Positions 39,440 through 47,980 of a DNA stretch of 64,000 bases are shown here, piece after piece. The DNA comes from Pantoea sp. IMH (GTDB lineage: Bacteria > Pseudomonadota > Gammaproteobacteria > Enterobacterales > Enterobacteriaceae): assembly GCF_000599885.1 (NCBI RefSeq), contig NZ_JFGT01000003.1, forward strand, positions 62,001 to 126,000. The letters run 5' to 3'. The translations under genes were made by a program, and so were the position numbers. The notes beneath the pieces were generated by a model. The model searched no databases. It was not told where the DNA came from and saw only the letters and a list, made by a program, of their open reading frames with translations. Position 1 is the first letter of the stretch. Every line of letters begins with the position of its first letter.

Positions 39440-40626
39440 ATCAGTTAACTCAATCTCACTGACGCCCGTAGCAACGCTTCGTAGCCAGCAATCAGTATCA
39501 AAAAATTAATAAAAACTTGTTTTTTTATGATCTCTTTATTTTCCGCTGGTGCATTGCATTTAGCCTGAACCACCTCCACACTTGGCTGATGAAGACTGTA
39601 AATGACCTGGCTGGCTATAATAAAACCCCACCCGTAAAATTCAATCCCACAAACAGCACGAAAGGGAGGGCATAACACTACCTATTCAATAAATAGTAGT
39701 TCAATGTGCTATTTTATTGACAACAATCAGTTTTTAAAAGCTATAAACCAAGTTATCCTGGTTGTGTTATAACTTTTTTCTGAAAAGTTGATTTTAACAA
39801 GGTCAATTTCAAGCATATGTTATAAAAATCACACTACTAAAGAAGAAAAATAAAGATTCCATAAAAAACAAACCATTTAAGAAATGAGCATTACTTTTTT
39901 GGGTTCAATGTTAAACCTCCAGATAAAAATAACAGGTTAAGTCATTTTGGTTTATCGAAAGTAAATCACACACCCGAAAAATCAGACAATTAAATATACA
40001 AATACAATAAATTTAGATTTTTATGCTAAATTTTATATATTTTTTAGATAAAAAAACCAATAAAAAGCGAAGGGATTTATTGCGTCTAACTCTTTTACAT
40101 TATGACTACCTGTAACGCTTTTCAAATATCAGTCTTTATACTCTCTTGTTTGTATCATGCTTGCCTCGATTTCCACTCATTATAATAAAAATTATGATTT
40201 TTCTTAATGCCCTTCCCTTTCGTAGTGTGAATTCCGCTTTAAAAAACTGGTTCCAGGTTCTGCCAGAAGGCCAGAAAAAGCAACAAGGAGCATCTTTTTC
40301 TCACTCCTGAGCATCCTTGCGCCCACCAATAAAATTATAGAGTGTCATTTTGGACTGCCTATCCTACTGGTTTTACTGCATCTGCCCGCCTATTGTCGTG
40401 AATCGCCTACTTCTGGAGATGGTCAAAAGCGCCACGCTTCGCCAAGTCTTCTATACATTTTCGTTAAACAGATTATTATATCCAGCTGCCAGGTTCAGCA
40501 CGGCAATTTGTGAGTCAGCTCGTCTGGCACTTGATGATCTGTCAGGCTTTTTGGCAAAGCCTATATTCCGCTATAACGCTACCCACCAGACCTGCTAAAA
40601 CGGGCGTCTTATGCTGGTCAGCGTAA
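39440..40626. other. Long AT-rich intergenic region
   Basis: Nearly 1.2 kb. 39680-40220 is very AT-rich and carries the upstream region of the regulator pair. Frames at 39445-39678 (minus) and 40350-40598 (plus) show no family features or ribosome sites. 40230-40620 has balanced composition and may be decayed coding sequence, but I could not identify it. Confidence 0.5.
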
Positions 40627-40806
40627 AAAATTTTTGAGGAAGAGATTCAGGAAGCGAAACGCGACTACAACGACGCCGTTAACAATGCCGATTTACGCAA
40701 AATTGAGAAATATCAGCGGAAAATCGCCTTCAAGCAACGCAAGCTTGAAGAGGCGAAAGGGGAGGAGAAAAGCGCCGAAGAAGATCTGGCCGCGCTGGAT
40801 AAATAA
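40627..40806 (+). pseudogene. DUF1090 (YqjC-like) C-terminal remnant
   Basis: An open frame without any start codon encodes about 59 residues of charged coiled coil: IQEAKRDYNDAVNNADLRKI, then EKYQRKIAFKQRKLEEAKGE and a terminal EEDLAALDK before TAA. This alternation of KIxxRQxKLxEAxxEL resembles the C-terminus of DUF1090 proteins such as YqjC. The N-terminal signal peptide part is missing; upstream sequence stops the frame at 40624. It therefore looks like a truncated relic, abutting the truncated gene on the other strand. Confidence 0.6.
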
Positions 40807-41076
40807 CGAATAGTCAGCCTGCACGCCAACATTCACATCGACCGCGCCAGCTTTCAGATTCAGCCCGGCTTCCGCGCCCGTTTTTTCACGGCCGTTTTCA
40901 TTGCTCTTGATGCAGTTACCGTTAATAGAGATACCTTCACTTTCCTGACCCATTCCGACAGTCACGTCAGTAAAGTTTTTACCCACGTTTACGCTTCCCT
41001 CAACGGCATTCGCTGCCGGGATAACTGACGCGGCCAGCAATGAAGAAACCAGGGTTAACATCAGTTTTTTAAGCAT
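40693..41076 (-). pseudogene. YfaZ-like outer membrane protein gene, 3'-truncated
   Basis: Starts with a signal peptide (MLKKLMLTLVSSLLAAS, ending ANA) and continues EGSVNVGKNFTDVTVGMGQ and AGLNLKAGAVDVNVGVQADY, the YfaZ pattern of short beta strands. YfaZ proteins are about 180 residues, but here recognisable sequence ends near residue 88 (about 40813). The remaining 39 codons run antisense through the DUF1090 remnant and give an unrelated hydrophobic tail. The junction lies near 40806-40815. Confidence 0.6.
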
Positions 41077-41277
41077 ATGCTTAACAGGGCGTCCCCCTGA
41101 AGCCGCCTATAAGACAATTCCCGGCCTAATCACACAATTTAAATATTAAAAGGCATTATTTATTTTTTGATGTTAATTTTTAATTTTAAAGAAGATAAAA
41201 AATAATATTTCTATTTACCTACCTTGCGGATTGAGCATGCATTTACGGGGCTGAGGTGATATCGACAGGTGCAGGGC

Positions 41278-41323
41278 CGTTACCGGTTATCGCTTTTGCA
41301 GAAAAAGGAGATAACCGGTAACG
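41278..41323. other. Long perfect hairpin downstream of the fidL-like gene
   Basis: A 14-bp perfect inverted repeat (CGTTACCGGTTATC at 41278-41291 and its complement at 41310-41323) with an 18-nt loop, 9 nt past the end of the fidL-like gene. There is no T-run on the minus strand. It may end or protect that transcript. Confidence 0.7.
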
Positions 41324-41331
41324 CCAGAAGC

Positions 41332-41826
41332 TTAATAGCGCTGGCAGGTAAAAAGATAAGAGAGCGGTCCACTCATGAGATACGTTTTTTCATCCACTTT
41401 TACGATATCAAGCTGCAAATAAGAAGGATCCAGCGTAAGTTCTGCCAGCAGCGCGTTAAACATGCCATCGGGCGTGGTATCGGTAGAAGAGGTCACGACT
41501 TTATTTATCTGATAGCGGTACGTATTACCGTCAATTCTCTCTCCCTGAGTCAGAATAATCCTTCGATTGAGAATCGTGTCTACATCACCGTTCGTCGCCT
41601 GGCCATTGATTAACAGATAACCTGAGTTTTTACTCAGGAAGCGCAGATCCTGGGTGACGGCATACTCCAGTCGTTTCCCCTCGTTACGGCTGAGATCGTA
41701 GCGATTGAATGTCGCACAGCGGAAAGGATATGACTCTGCACGATGGGTAAACCAGGCTGAGGCGATAAAAAGCGCCACCAGCGCAGCCAGCATAAAAGCG
41801 ACAATCATACCGGTATGCCGTTTCAC
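41332..41826 (-). CDS. FidL-like membrane partner protein
   Basis: 164 residues from GTG at 41826: a short cytoplasmic start (KRHTG), one membrane helix (MIVAFMLAALVALFIASAWF) and a periplasmic domain with two Cys (FRCATFNRYDLS, and FTCQRY at the very end). Its GTG overlaps the stop of the upstream ToxR-like gene by four bases, and GGAG lies 6 nt before it. A small single-helix partner in this place is typical of fidL beside marT in Salmonella. Likely role: sensing or stabilising the ToxR-like protein. Confidence 0.75.
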   Translation of the reverse strand: MKRHTGMIVAFMLAALVALFIASAWFTHRAESYPFRCATFNRYDLSRNEGKRLEYAVTQDLRFLSKNSGYLLINGQATNGDVDTILNRRIILTQGERIDGNTYRYQINKVVTSSTDTTPDGMFNALLAELTLDPSYLQLDIVKVDEKTYLMSGPLSYLFTCQRY

Positions 41827-42632
41827 TTCATTCTCCAGTCGAGATAATAGAAATTGTCGCATGAAATAACATGCCCATCGCTGTTGAGCCGGCATGAAGA
41901 AAGCAGTGTTCTGCCGTAATTTTGCGGAGTAAATGAGGTGTTATTATCAAAATAGATGCGCCGGGCGGTATCGCAGGGCTGATGGTTTTCACGCAGCATT
42001 TGCAGAATCTGCTGGTCCAGCGCCGGACGATCTGCCGCATCAAGCCCCTGTAAAAGCACCACATCGCAGCCGCCGGTCAGCTTTATACTCACCGGCGTTA
42101 TTTCAGGATCGGGTGATGAGAACAGCAGATAATAGACGCCCATTCCCACCAGCAGGATAGCGGCAATAATAAGCGAAAAAAGCCAGGGATTTAGCCTGGA
42201 GGAGTGAGTTCGCGCTTTCTCCGCCGGTTCAGGTGTGGGCGGAAGCACTTCCGGCATGACCTCATCGACGGGCGTCGTTTCAGGAACGGGCGCTGGCTTG
42301 TCCGCGATCTGCTCAATAGTAATCTCAGCGTTAAGCCGGATGCCAACCTTGGGGATGGTTACAATAAGGTTTTCGCAACCATAGGCGGCGAGCGCCCTTC
42401 TCAGAATACTCAGATACTGATTAAGATTGCTGTTCGAGCCGCGCAGACCATATTTGTCCCACACTTCCGTCAGCAACGTATCCCGGGCCAGTATTTCGCC
42501 TTCAGATTTCAGCAGGCATTCGAACAGGCGGCCTGAAGAGATACTGAGACTTAATGACTCCTGGGTGGGTATATGACTCAGCGTACAGTCTTCTGAGTTG
42601 TAAGCGATACTGCCATCGATGATATAAATCAT
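41823..42632 (-). CDS. ToxR/CadC-like membrane-bound transcription regulator
   Basis: 269 residues: an N-terminal OmpR-type winged helix (about 1-105, including LARDTLLTEVWDKYGLRGSN and YLSILRRAL), a Pro/Glu-rich linker, one membrane helix (about 147-168, LFSLIIAAILLVGMGVYYLL) and a periplasmic part with Cys pairs (GGCDVVLL, QPCDTARR, SSCRLN, ISCDNF). Such regulators bind DNA from the membrane in response to periplasmic cues (MarT, CadC, ToxR). It is the first gene of a two-gene operon with the FidL-like protein. The target is not evident; no fimbrial or decarboxylase genes adjoin. Confidence 0.9.
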   Translation of the reverse strand: MIYIIDGSIAYNSEDCTLSHIPTQESLSLSISSGRLFECLLKSEGEILARDTLLTEVWDKYGLRGSNSNLNQYLSILRRALAAYGCENLIVTIPKVGIRLNAEITIEQIADKPAPVPETTPVDEVMPEVLPPTPEPAEKARTHSSRLNPWLFSLIIAAILLVGMGVYYLLFSSPDPEITPVSIKLTGGCDVVLLQGLDAADRPALDQQILQMLRENHQPCDTARRIYFDNNTSFTPQNYGRTLLSSCRLNSDGHVISCDNFYYLDWRMK

Positions 42633-43002
42633 TAAGAAGTCACTACATTTCCATCAAATATGTCAGTACAGGGCCGCTTTCATCGCTGTTAAGCCAGCCT
42701 GCCCGTCGCTTTGGGGTAAGACACAGACAAAACGGTCAGTCCTGTCAGGTAAAACTGAAGGTTAGCATAGTAAAACGCATTGCCCCTGTTGTGAACATAC
42801 CAAAAATCAGCTTTGTAAATGTCAGTCTGATAACGGAAGTCCGTGATCATCAGCCACGAACTGCGCAACCCGCAGGCACCCGTCAGCAATCTCCTCTACG
42901 CTTAATCATCATACTTAACAGCCTCCGCTTACTGCTGTTGCGTGCGCCTGATGCGCCACCGCTGTGGATGGCTACCCGTTCTTTTACGCAGGGAGCAATG
43001 AA
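42633..43002. other. Divergent promoter region
   Basis: 370 bp between the ToxR-like gene (minus) and xdhC (plus). No operator or promoter box could be assigned. Small frames here lack ribosome sites. Confidence 0.45.
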
Positions 43003-43971
43003 GTGCAACGTTTAGATCTGCAGGTCCTGGAGCAGGCCAGGCGCTGGAACCTCGAGGGGCCCGTCTGGCTCTGTACGGTACTCAGTACCTTTGGCTCCTC
43101 ACCTCGTCCACCGGGCACAATGATGGTGATTCGTGAAGGGGGAAACTATTGCGGCTCGCTTTCCGGAGGCTGCGTGGAAGAGGATTTCCTCCAGCGGCTC
43201 AGCGAGGGTGCATTTCGCCAGCCCAGCCAGATTATCCGTTATGGTGAAGGCGGTTTGCATCCAGGCCGCGCACTGCCCTGCGGCGGCGTTGTTGATATCC
43301 TGATCGAATATCTGCTGCCTGACGCCCATAGCCAGGCTTGCCTTCAGCAGATGGAAGCGGCACTGAGCGGCGCGGTGGCCTTACGCAAAGAAGTCCGGCT
43401 GCCGGAACGGTGCATCAGCCTTGAACGCTGTGACTACGCCAGCAGTACGCTTGCCCACTACGACAGCGAAAGGGTTACGCTGACGCTGGCGGCAGCGCCG
43501 AGGCTGATTGTGGCCGGGCTGTCCAGCGTGGCGGTTTTCTGCGCGAATTTTGCCGGGGCGCTGGGCTTTGACGTTATTCTTCTGGAAAATCGCCCTGAGG
43601 TTATCGACAATTTTGCCCCGCTGTTGCATCCGACCCTCCACATCCAGCAAATCTTTCCGGCAAAATACCTTGAACAGCAGGGTTGCCACGCCCATTCGGC
43701 GGTGGTGGCGCTGACGCATGATCCCCGCATCGACGACCTTACGCTGATGGAGGCGATCCACACGCCCGCTTTTTATATCGGCGCGATGGGGTCGGCGGGA
43801 AACAGTGAGAAAAGGCGTCGCCGTCTGCGCGATTATGGTGAGTTCAGCGAAGCGGAAATTAAGCGCATTCATGCACCGATCGGCATGGATATTGGCAGTA
43901 AAACACCGGCAGAAATCGCGCTGGCGGTGATGGCTGATATTGTTCGCCATAAAAATGGCGTGATGGAATAG
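43003..43971 (+). CDS. XdhC/CoxF-family protein
   Basis: 322 residues. The N-terminal XdhC_CoxI domain has FGSSPRPPGTMMVI and GSLSGGCVEEDF with its conserved Cys, and a C-terminal Rossmann-type domain ends with FYIGAMGSAGNSEKRR. XdhC proteins bind and sulfurate molybdenum cofactor for xanthine dehydrogenase-type enzymes. No such dehydrogenase lies in the window, so the client is unknown. The start is GTG at 43003 (GGGAG upstream) rather than ATG at 42964, which lacks a ribosome site. Confidence 0.88.
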   Translation: MQRLDLQVLEQARRWNLEGPVWLCTVLSTFGSSPRPPGTMMVIREGGNYCGSLSGGCVEEDFLQRLSEGAFRQPSQIIRYGEGGLHPGRALPCGGVVDILIEYLLPDAHSQACLQQMEAALSGAVALRKEVRLPERCISLERCDYASSTLAHYDSERVTLTLAAAPRLIVAGLSSVAVFCANFAGALGFDVILLENRPEVIDNFAPLLHPTLHIQQIFPAKYLEQQGCHAHSAVVALTHDPRIDDLTLMEAIHTPAFYIGAMGSAGNSEKRRRRLRDYGEFSEAEIKRIHAPIGMDIGSKTPAEIALAVMADIVRHKNGVME

Positions 43972-44141
43972 CTGCCGAAAAGCACAAACCTGACAATCGC
44001 TCACCGGGATTTTGGGCGGCGCCTCGCTCAGTTAACCGGCGCGACATGGATTGCGGCTATTAAGTCAATGCAGAATGTTCTGCATCCCCACACATCTGAA
44101 AAAAAAACGGCCCCGTGCTTGTCGATTCTGCAAAATGCGAA

Positions 44142-44161
44142 TACTGTATTTATATACAGTC
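44142..44161 (+). promoter_or_regulatory. LexA operator (SOS box)
   Basis: TACTGTATTTATATACAGTC holds the CTG-N10-CAG core and an AT-rich centre, differing from the ideal E. coli box at only two positions. It lies 20 bp before the umuD ATG, so it should overlap the promoter and repress the operon until DNA damage. Confidence 0.95.
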
Positions 44162-44180
44162 ATTTTGCGAGAGTCCTCCG

Positions 44181-44600
44181 ATGAACCTACTTCAACCGGC
44201 CGTCAGAAACGCCGTTATGCGGCTGCCGCTCTACCTTGAACGTGTGCCCTGCGGTTTGCCCTTTTCCGCTCAGGATGGCGTGGAACAACGCCTCGATCTT
44301 AACGACCTCCTGATTCAGCGACCCGGCGCCACCTATTTTATCCGGGTGAGCGGTGAATCGATGACGGGAGCCGGGATCAATGACGGTGACCTGCTGATCG
44401 TGGATAAATCCATTATGGCCAGCCATGGCGATATCGTGGTCGCCGCCGTCGATGGGGAATTTACGGTGAAAAAGCTTCAGCTTGTACCGGACGTCAGGCT
44501 GATTGCCATGAACGATCGCTGGCCTGCCATCATTCCCAGCGGCGAAGAGAATCTGGAGATTTTCGGTGTGGTGACCTTTACCGTTAAAGCGATGGAATAG
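44181..44600 (+). CDS. umuD: UmuD-like autoproteolytic SOS protein
   Basis: 139 residues, the exact length of E. coli UmuD. The self-cleavage site is C24-G25 in RVPCGLP, the nucleophile is S60 in VSGESMTG and the general base K97 in EFTVKKLQ. After RecA-stimulated cleavage UmuD' normally partners UmuC to form translesion polymerase V. Here umuC does not follow; the next gene, 8 bp downstream, is a 132-residue protein of unknown family. UmuD can act without UmuC, for example on Pol IV or by binding other partners, or umuC may be elsewhere. Confidence 0.95.
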   Translation: MNLLQPAVRNAVMRLPLYLERVPCGLPFSAQDGVEQRLDLNDLLIQRPGATYFIRVSGESMTGAGINDGDLLIVDKSIMASHGDIVVAAVDGEFTVKKLQLVPDVRLIAMNDRWPAIIPSGEENLEIFGVVTFTVKAME

Positions 44601-44608
44601 GAACGAAA

Positions 44609-45007
44609 ATGAAAAAGAAGGCTTCGTTGTTCTCCCCGTCCGCCTTCGCCGTCGCGCCAGATCCGGCCCGCTTCTGCCGTCCTGCGCGCCGCGAGCTTAC
44701 CTTTCTTTTTGGTAAGTTACAGGATATCGTGCCGACCAACGGCGACTGTTACCTGACCGCCTGCAACGGAATTTTACGCATTATTGATCGCTATCGCCCA
44801 CCGGTGGCGGGCTGCCAGGTGCTGATAGAGTGGGCGGGCAGGAATGACTGGGCGCACGTCAGGGTTAACCCTGAGCGGCTTGTCACCGGAGAAGGCATCA
44901 CATTGCAAGGCGATCAGCTGCGGGAGGTGACGGTGATTGGCGTGGCGATAGGCGAAGTGCTGTCAGCCCGCGACGCTGTTTCCTCAGCGCGCTCCGCCAG
45001 ACACTAA
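44609..45007 (+). CDS. Unknown protein in the umuD SOS operon
   Basis: 132 residues, ribosome site AGGAACG, only 8 bp after umuD, hence under the same LexA box. The first 30 residues are Pro/Arg/Ala-rich. The core (PTNGDCYLTACNGILRI, then VLIEWAGRNDWAHVRVN and REVTVIGVAIGEVLS) is beta-rich and ends in a strand pattern that recalls the C-terminal part of S24 (LexA/UmuD-like) folds, but no Ser-Lys pair or cleavage site was found. I did not recognise a family. Three Cys residues are present. Confidence 0.8.
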   Translation: MKKKASLFSPSAFAVAPDPARFCRPARRELTFLFGKLQDIVPTNGDCYLTACNGILRIIDRYRPPVAGCQVLIEWAGRNDWAHVRVNPERLVTGEGITLQGDQLREVTVIGVAIGEVLSARDAVSSARSARH

Positions 45008-45037
45008 AACGGGCCGCCGCCGCAGCGACAGCCCGTT
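45008..45037 (+). terminator. Hairpin after the umuD operon
   Basis: Stem AACGGGC / GCCCGTT immediately after the stop of the second gene, with a 16-nt GC-rich loop. There is no T-run. Confidence 0.4.
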
Positions 45038-45173
45038 CAGGCAGCGTCAACAGGTTGCCAGGCTCTGTGCAGGGGCATAATCCGGCATCTGTACTGTAAC
45101 GCGAACCGGCTTTAGTTCAGTAACCTAAGCCGGTATGCAGGCCTGCAATATGTCAGGCCTCTTCACGGGAGCG

Positions 45174-46850
45174 TCAGTCCGGCTGTTTTTCCCGATCTTT
45201 CGCCTGACGTTCCGGCGCAAGATCGGGATACATCGCCAGCAGGCGGCGCGTCACGCCATTGGTCCAGCCGAAGCCATCCTGAAGCGGATACTCGCCGCCG
45301 CCGGCGAGCACCGGCGCCCGTCCGGCGACATTATATTTCTCCACCATTTTATGATGTCGGTGATAGGTAGCGCCTACCACCTGTAGCCAGCGTGCGGCGA
45401 TCTCTTTCGCCAGCAGCTCTTCGCCATAACTGTTAAGGCCTTTAATCGCCATCCACTGCATCGGTGCCCAGCCGTTTGGCTTGTCCCACTGCTCACCCGT
45501 CTCTTCAACGGTGGAAAGCAGCCCGCCGGGCGCCAGCAGATGAGCGCGGATGGCGGCAGCGGTCTTGCTGGCCTGGTCAAGGCTGGCCATCCCCACATAG
45601 AGCGGCGTCACCGACGCGGCAGAAAATGCCCCTTTCTCCCGCTCACGCCAGTTGTAATCACGATAGAGTCCTGCTTCCGTGTCCCACAGGTATTTATCGA
45701 CGATCTCCCGGCGGCGCTCCGCTTTCTGCTGAAACAGGCTCGCGGTGGCCCGATCGTTTCTGCTGGCGGAAAGGCGGGCGATCGTCGTCTCCAGCTTGTA
45801 GAGAAAGGCGTTAAGGTCGATCGGCACGATGCTGGTGGTCTGAATACTCTCCAGACGGCCTGGCTCATTCAGCCAGCGTGACGAGAAGTCCCAGCCTGAT
45901 GCCGCGCCAGCCCGCAGATCGCGATAAACCTCGCCTGACGGACGCGCTGAACTGCGGGCCGTTTCCACATCCTCAATCCAGGACTCGTCACGTGGCGTAT
46001 CGCGGTCATCCCAGTAGCGGTTCAGTACCGAACCATCCGGCAGCATCACCACGTGGCGGCAGGCTTCGTTAGGGGAAAGCCCCTCAGCGCCCTCCATCCA
46101 GAACGCATATTCGCTTTTGAGATGGCGAAGATAGCGCTGCGCTTTATTGACGCCATCTTTTTCAAACAACTCCACCATCATCGCAAATACCGGCGGCTGT
46201 GAACGGCTCAGATAGTAGGTGCGGTTCCCGTTGGGAATATGCCCGTAGGTATCAATCATCCATGCGAAATTATCGGCCATATTACTCAGCAAATCGGTAC
46301 GACCGCTGGCGGCAAAACCGAGCATACTGAAATAGGAATCCCAGTAATAACTTTCACCAAATCGCCCGCCCGGCACGATATAAGGCTGCGGCAGCGGCAG
46401 CAGGGAGGAAAACTCCGAGTGTTTTTCCGGCTGGCGGGTTAATACCGGCCAGAGCCCATCAATATGCTGGCTCATGGTTTTTTGTGGATCGGACACATAA
46501 CGGCTGTCGTGGGCCCTGGGAAGATCAAAATTCTCCAGTACGAAAGCCAGCAGATTAAAATCTTCACTCTCACGCTGAATATAATAGCGATAAAGAATAT
46601 GTTCAGGCGCAGCCTTTGGCGCGCAGTCTGCAAAGGTTTTGCTGTCGCTGAAGATCCGCGACGACTGAACCGCCTCAAACAGTTCCTGATAGCGATCGGA
46701 AGGTGTCAGAATGTCCGGCGCAGGCAGGCCGCGAATCGGCTCCGGCTGCGGCTCAATCGCCACGTCCTGCCCTGCTTCATAGTCGTGATACCAGGCTTCA
46801 TATTCCGTCTGGTTACGCTCAACGATTAGGTCATTTTGATTAAAAGCGAT
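45174..46850 (-). CDS. treF: Cytoplasmic trehalase, apparently starting at ATC
   Basis: Glycoside hydrolase family 37 enzyme that splits trehalose into two glucoses. Signature 1 is [15 protein letters not shown] and signature 2 [26 protein letters not shown] and [17 protein letters not shown] are also intact. There is no signal peptide, so it is the TreF rather than TreA type. The frame is open to 46850, where codon ATC stands 5 nt after a perfect AGGAGG (46861-46856). From there the protein is 558 residues, comparable with 549 in E. coli TreF. The first canonical start in frame is GTG at 46763, 29 codons later, giving 529 residues and dropping a segment that E. coli TreF also has. Confidence 0.93.
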   Translation of the reverse strand: MAFNQNDLIVERNQTEYEAWYHDYEAGQDVAIEPQPEPIRGLPAPDILTPSDRYQELFEAVQSSRIFSDSKTFADCAPKAAPEHILYRYYIQRESEDFNLLAFVLENFDLPRAHDSRYVSDPQKTMSQHIDGLWPVLTRQPEKHSEFSSLLPLPQPYIVPGGRFGESYYWDSYFSMLGFAASGRTDLLSNMADNFAWMIDTYGHIPNGNRTYYLSRSQPPVFAMMVELFEKDGVNKAQRYLRHLKSEYAFWMEGAEGLSPNEACRHVVMLPDGSVLNRYWDDRDTPRDESWIEDVETARSSARPSGEVYRDLRAGAASGWDFSSRWLNEPGRLESIQTTSIVPIDLNAFLYKLETTIARLSASRNDRATASLFQQKAERRREIVDKYLWDTEAGLYRDYNWREREKGAFSAASVTPLYVGMASLDQASKTAAAIRAHLLAPGGLLSTVEETGEQWDKPNGWAPMQWMAIKGLNSYGEELLAKEIAARWLQVVGATYHRHHKMVEKYNVAGRAPVLAGGGEYPLQDGFGWTNGVTRRLLAMYPDLAPERQAKDREKQPD

Positions 46851-46861
46851 AAAAACCTCCT
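46848..46861 (-). promoter_or_regulatory. Strong ribosome site facing an ATC codon (treF)
   Basis: On the minus strand AGGAGG is followed by TTTTT and then ATC, in frame with treF. No ATG, GTG or TTG occurs in frame until 46763. The only ATG nearby (minus strand at 46833) is in another frame and meets a stop after two codons. Confidence 0.85.
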
Positions 46862-47338
46862 GATGCCAATAAATACCGACACTGATTGATGTGTAATATC
46901 AGGCGAAACAACAATTATAGTAACGCTGCCTCACAGCGCAAATCAGCTATTTTATGAATGAAAATTAGTTAATATTTCAGAATATAAATAACAGCGTGAA
47001 ATGTTAAATCCAGGCGTAATTACGCCCATAATTATCCTTGAAATAACATAAGTTGACATAAATGGGGAAGTAGTAAAAAAATATCGCAGAAAAATTATTT
47101 TCTCCACCCCATGAATTAGCCTAAGGTAATTCTGAATTACAGGAAGACTTTTATAGCGCGTATGTGGCGCGACAAAAAGTGTCTTCTGTTGATTATGATT
47201 TTATCCCGCTCTGTGCAGGCAGCGGCTCACGGACCATCCCGGCGATTTACAACCCATCCTTCACCCATTAAGCTACAGCCCTCATTTATGGGCCGGTGGG
47301 CATCAGGCCTTTCTCCGTTATATTCAGGAACGTTGCTT
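46862..47338. other. Intergenic between treF and the exporter gene
   Basis: About 480 bp, AT-rich from 46870 to 47130, holding the treF promoter region. The frame upstream of the exporter start (47162-47338) lacks a ribosome site and is taken as leader. Confidence 0.45.
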
Positions 47339-47965
47339 ATGACGCTACACCTCTGGCTGGCTTATACCGGCATTATCGCCGCGCTGATCGCGATTCCCGG
47401 TCCTTCCGCTCTGCTCAGTATGACTCACGGGCTGCGCTATGGTCACCGTCGCGCGCTCGCTACCGTGCTGGGTGGTGTGGTGGCCGCTATGACGCTGATG
47501 ACCGCCTCCGCGCTCGGCCTTGGGGCGATTCTGGCTGCCTCAACCACCGCCTTTACCCTGCTGAAAGTGGTCGGCGCCGCCTACCTTATCTGGCTGGGCA
47601 TCAGCGCATGGCGCACGCCATCGGTACCAGAAAGGGTGCAGGCGGAGCCCGCAGAGGCCTCTCCGGGCTTACTGAAGCTGTTCCGTAAAGGCTATATGGT
47701 GGGGATCAGCAATCCTAAAGACCTGCTCTTTTTCACCGCGCTTTTCCCGAATTTTATCGACACGACCCAGCCACATGCCGTGCAGTTCGCCACTCTGGCG
47801 GTGACCTGGGCGATTCTGGATTGCGGTCTGATGTTCGCTTATGCCTGTGCGGGACGTCATCTCTCCACCCTCTTTGCGAGTCCGGCGCGCTTACGTCTGC
47901 TTAACCGTTCCACCGGCACGCTGTTTGTCTTTGCCGGCGGTGCGCTGGCCGCCTCAGCCAGATAA
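47339..47965 (+). CDS. LysE/RhtB-family amino acid exporter
   Basis: 208 residues, about six membrane helices, starting MTLHLWLAYTGIIAALIAIP. The family motif GPSALLSMTHGLRYG (GP...G...G) is near the N-terminus, and GYMVGISNPKDLLFFTALFP in the middle is typical of RhtB, where homoserine, threonine, leucine or similar amino acids are exported. The start at 47339 has AGGAA upstream and replaces a longer frame. The LysR gene 15 bp downstream on the same strand is likely cotranscribed. Confidence 0.92.
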   Translation: MTLHLWLAYTGIIAALIAIPGPSALLSMTHGLRYGHRRALATVLGGVVAAMTLMTASALGLGAILAASTTAFTLLKVVGAAYLIWLGISAWRTPSVPERVQAEPAEASPGLLKLFRKGYMVGISNPKDLLFFTALFPNFIDTTQPHAVQFATLAVTWAILDCGLMFAYACAGRHLSTLFASPARLRLLNRSTGTLFVFAGGALAASAR

Positions 47966-47980
47966 TCAGAGAGGACGCTG

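Noticed and set aside
40350..40598. 82-codon + frame in the AT-rich gap
   Set aside because: No ribosome site, no recognisable domain and unusual residue composition; perhaps decayed coding sequence.
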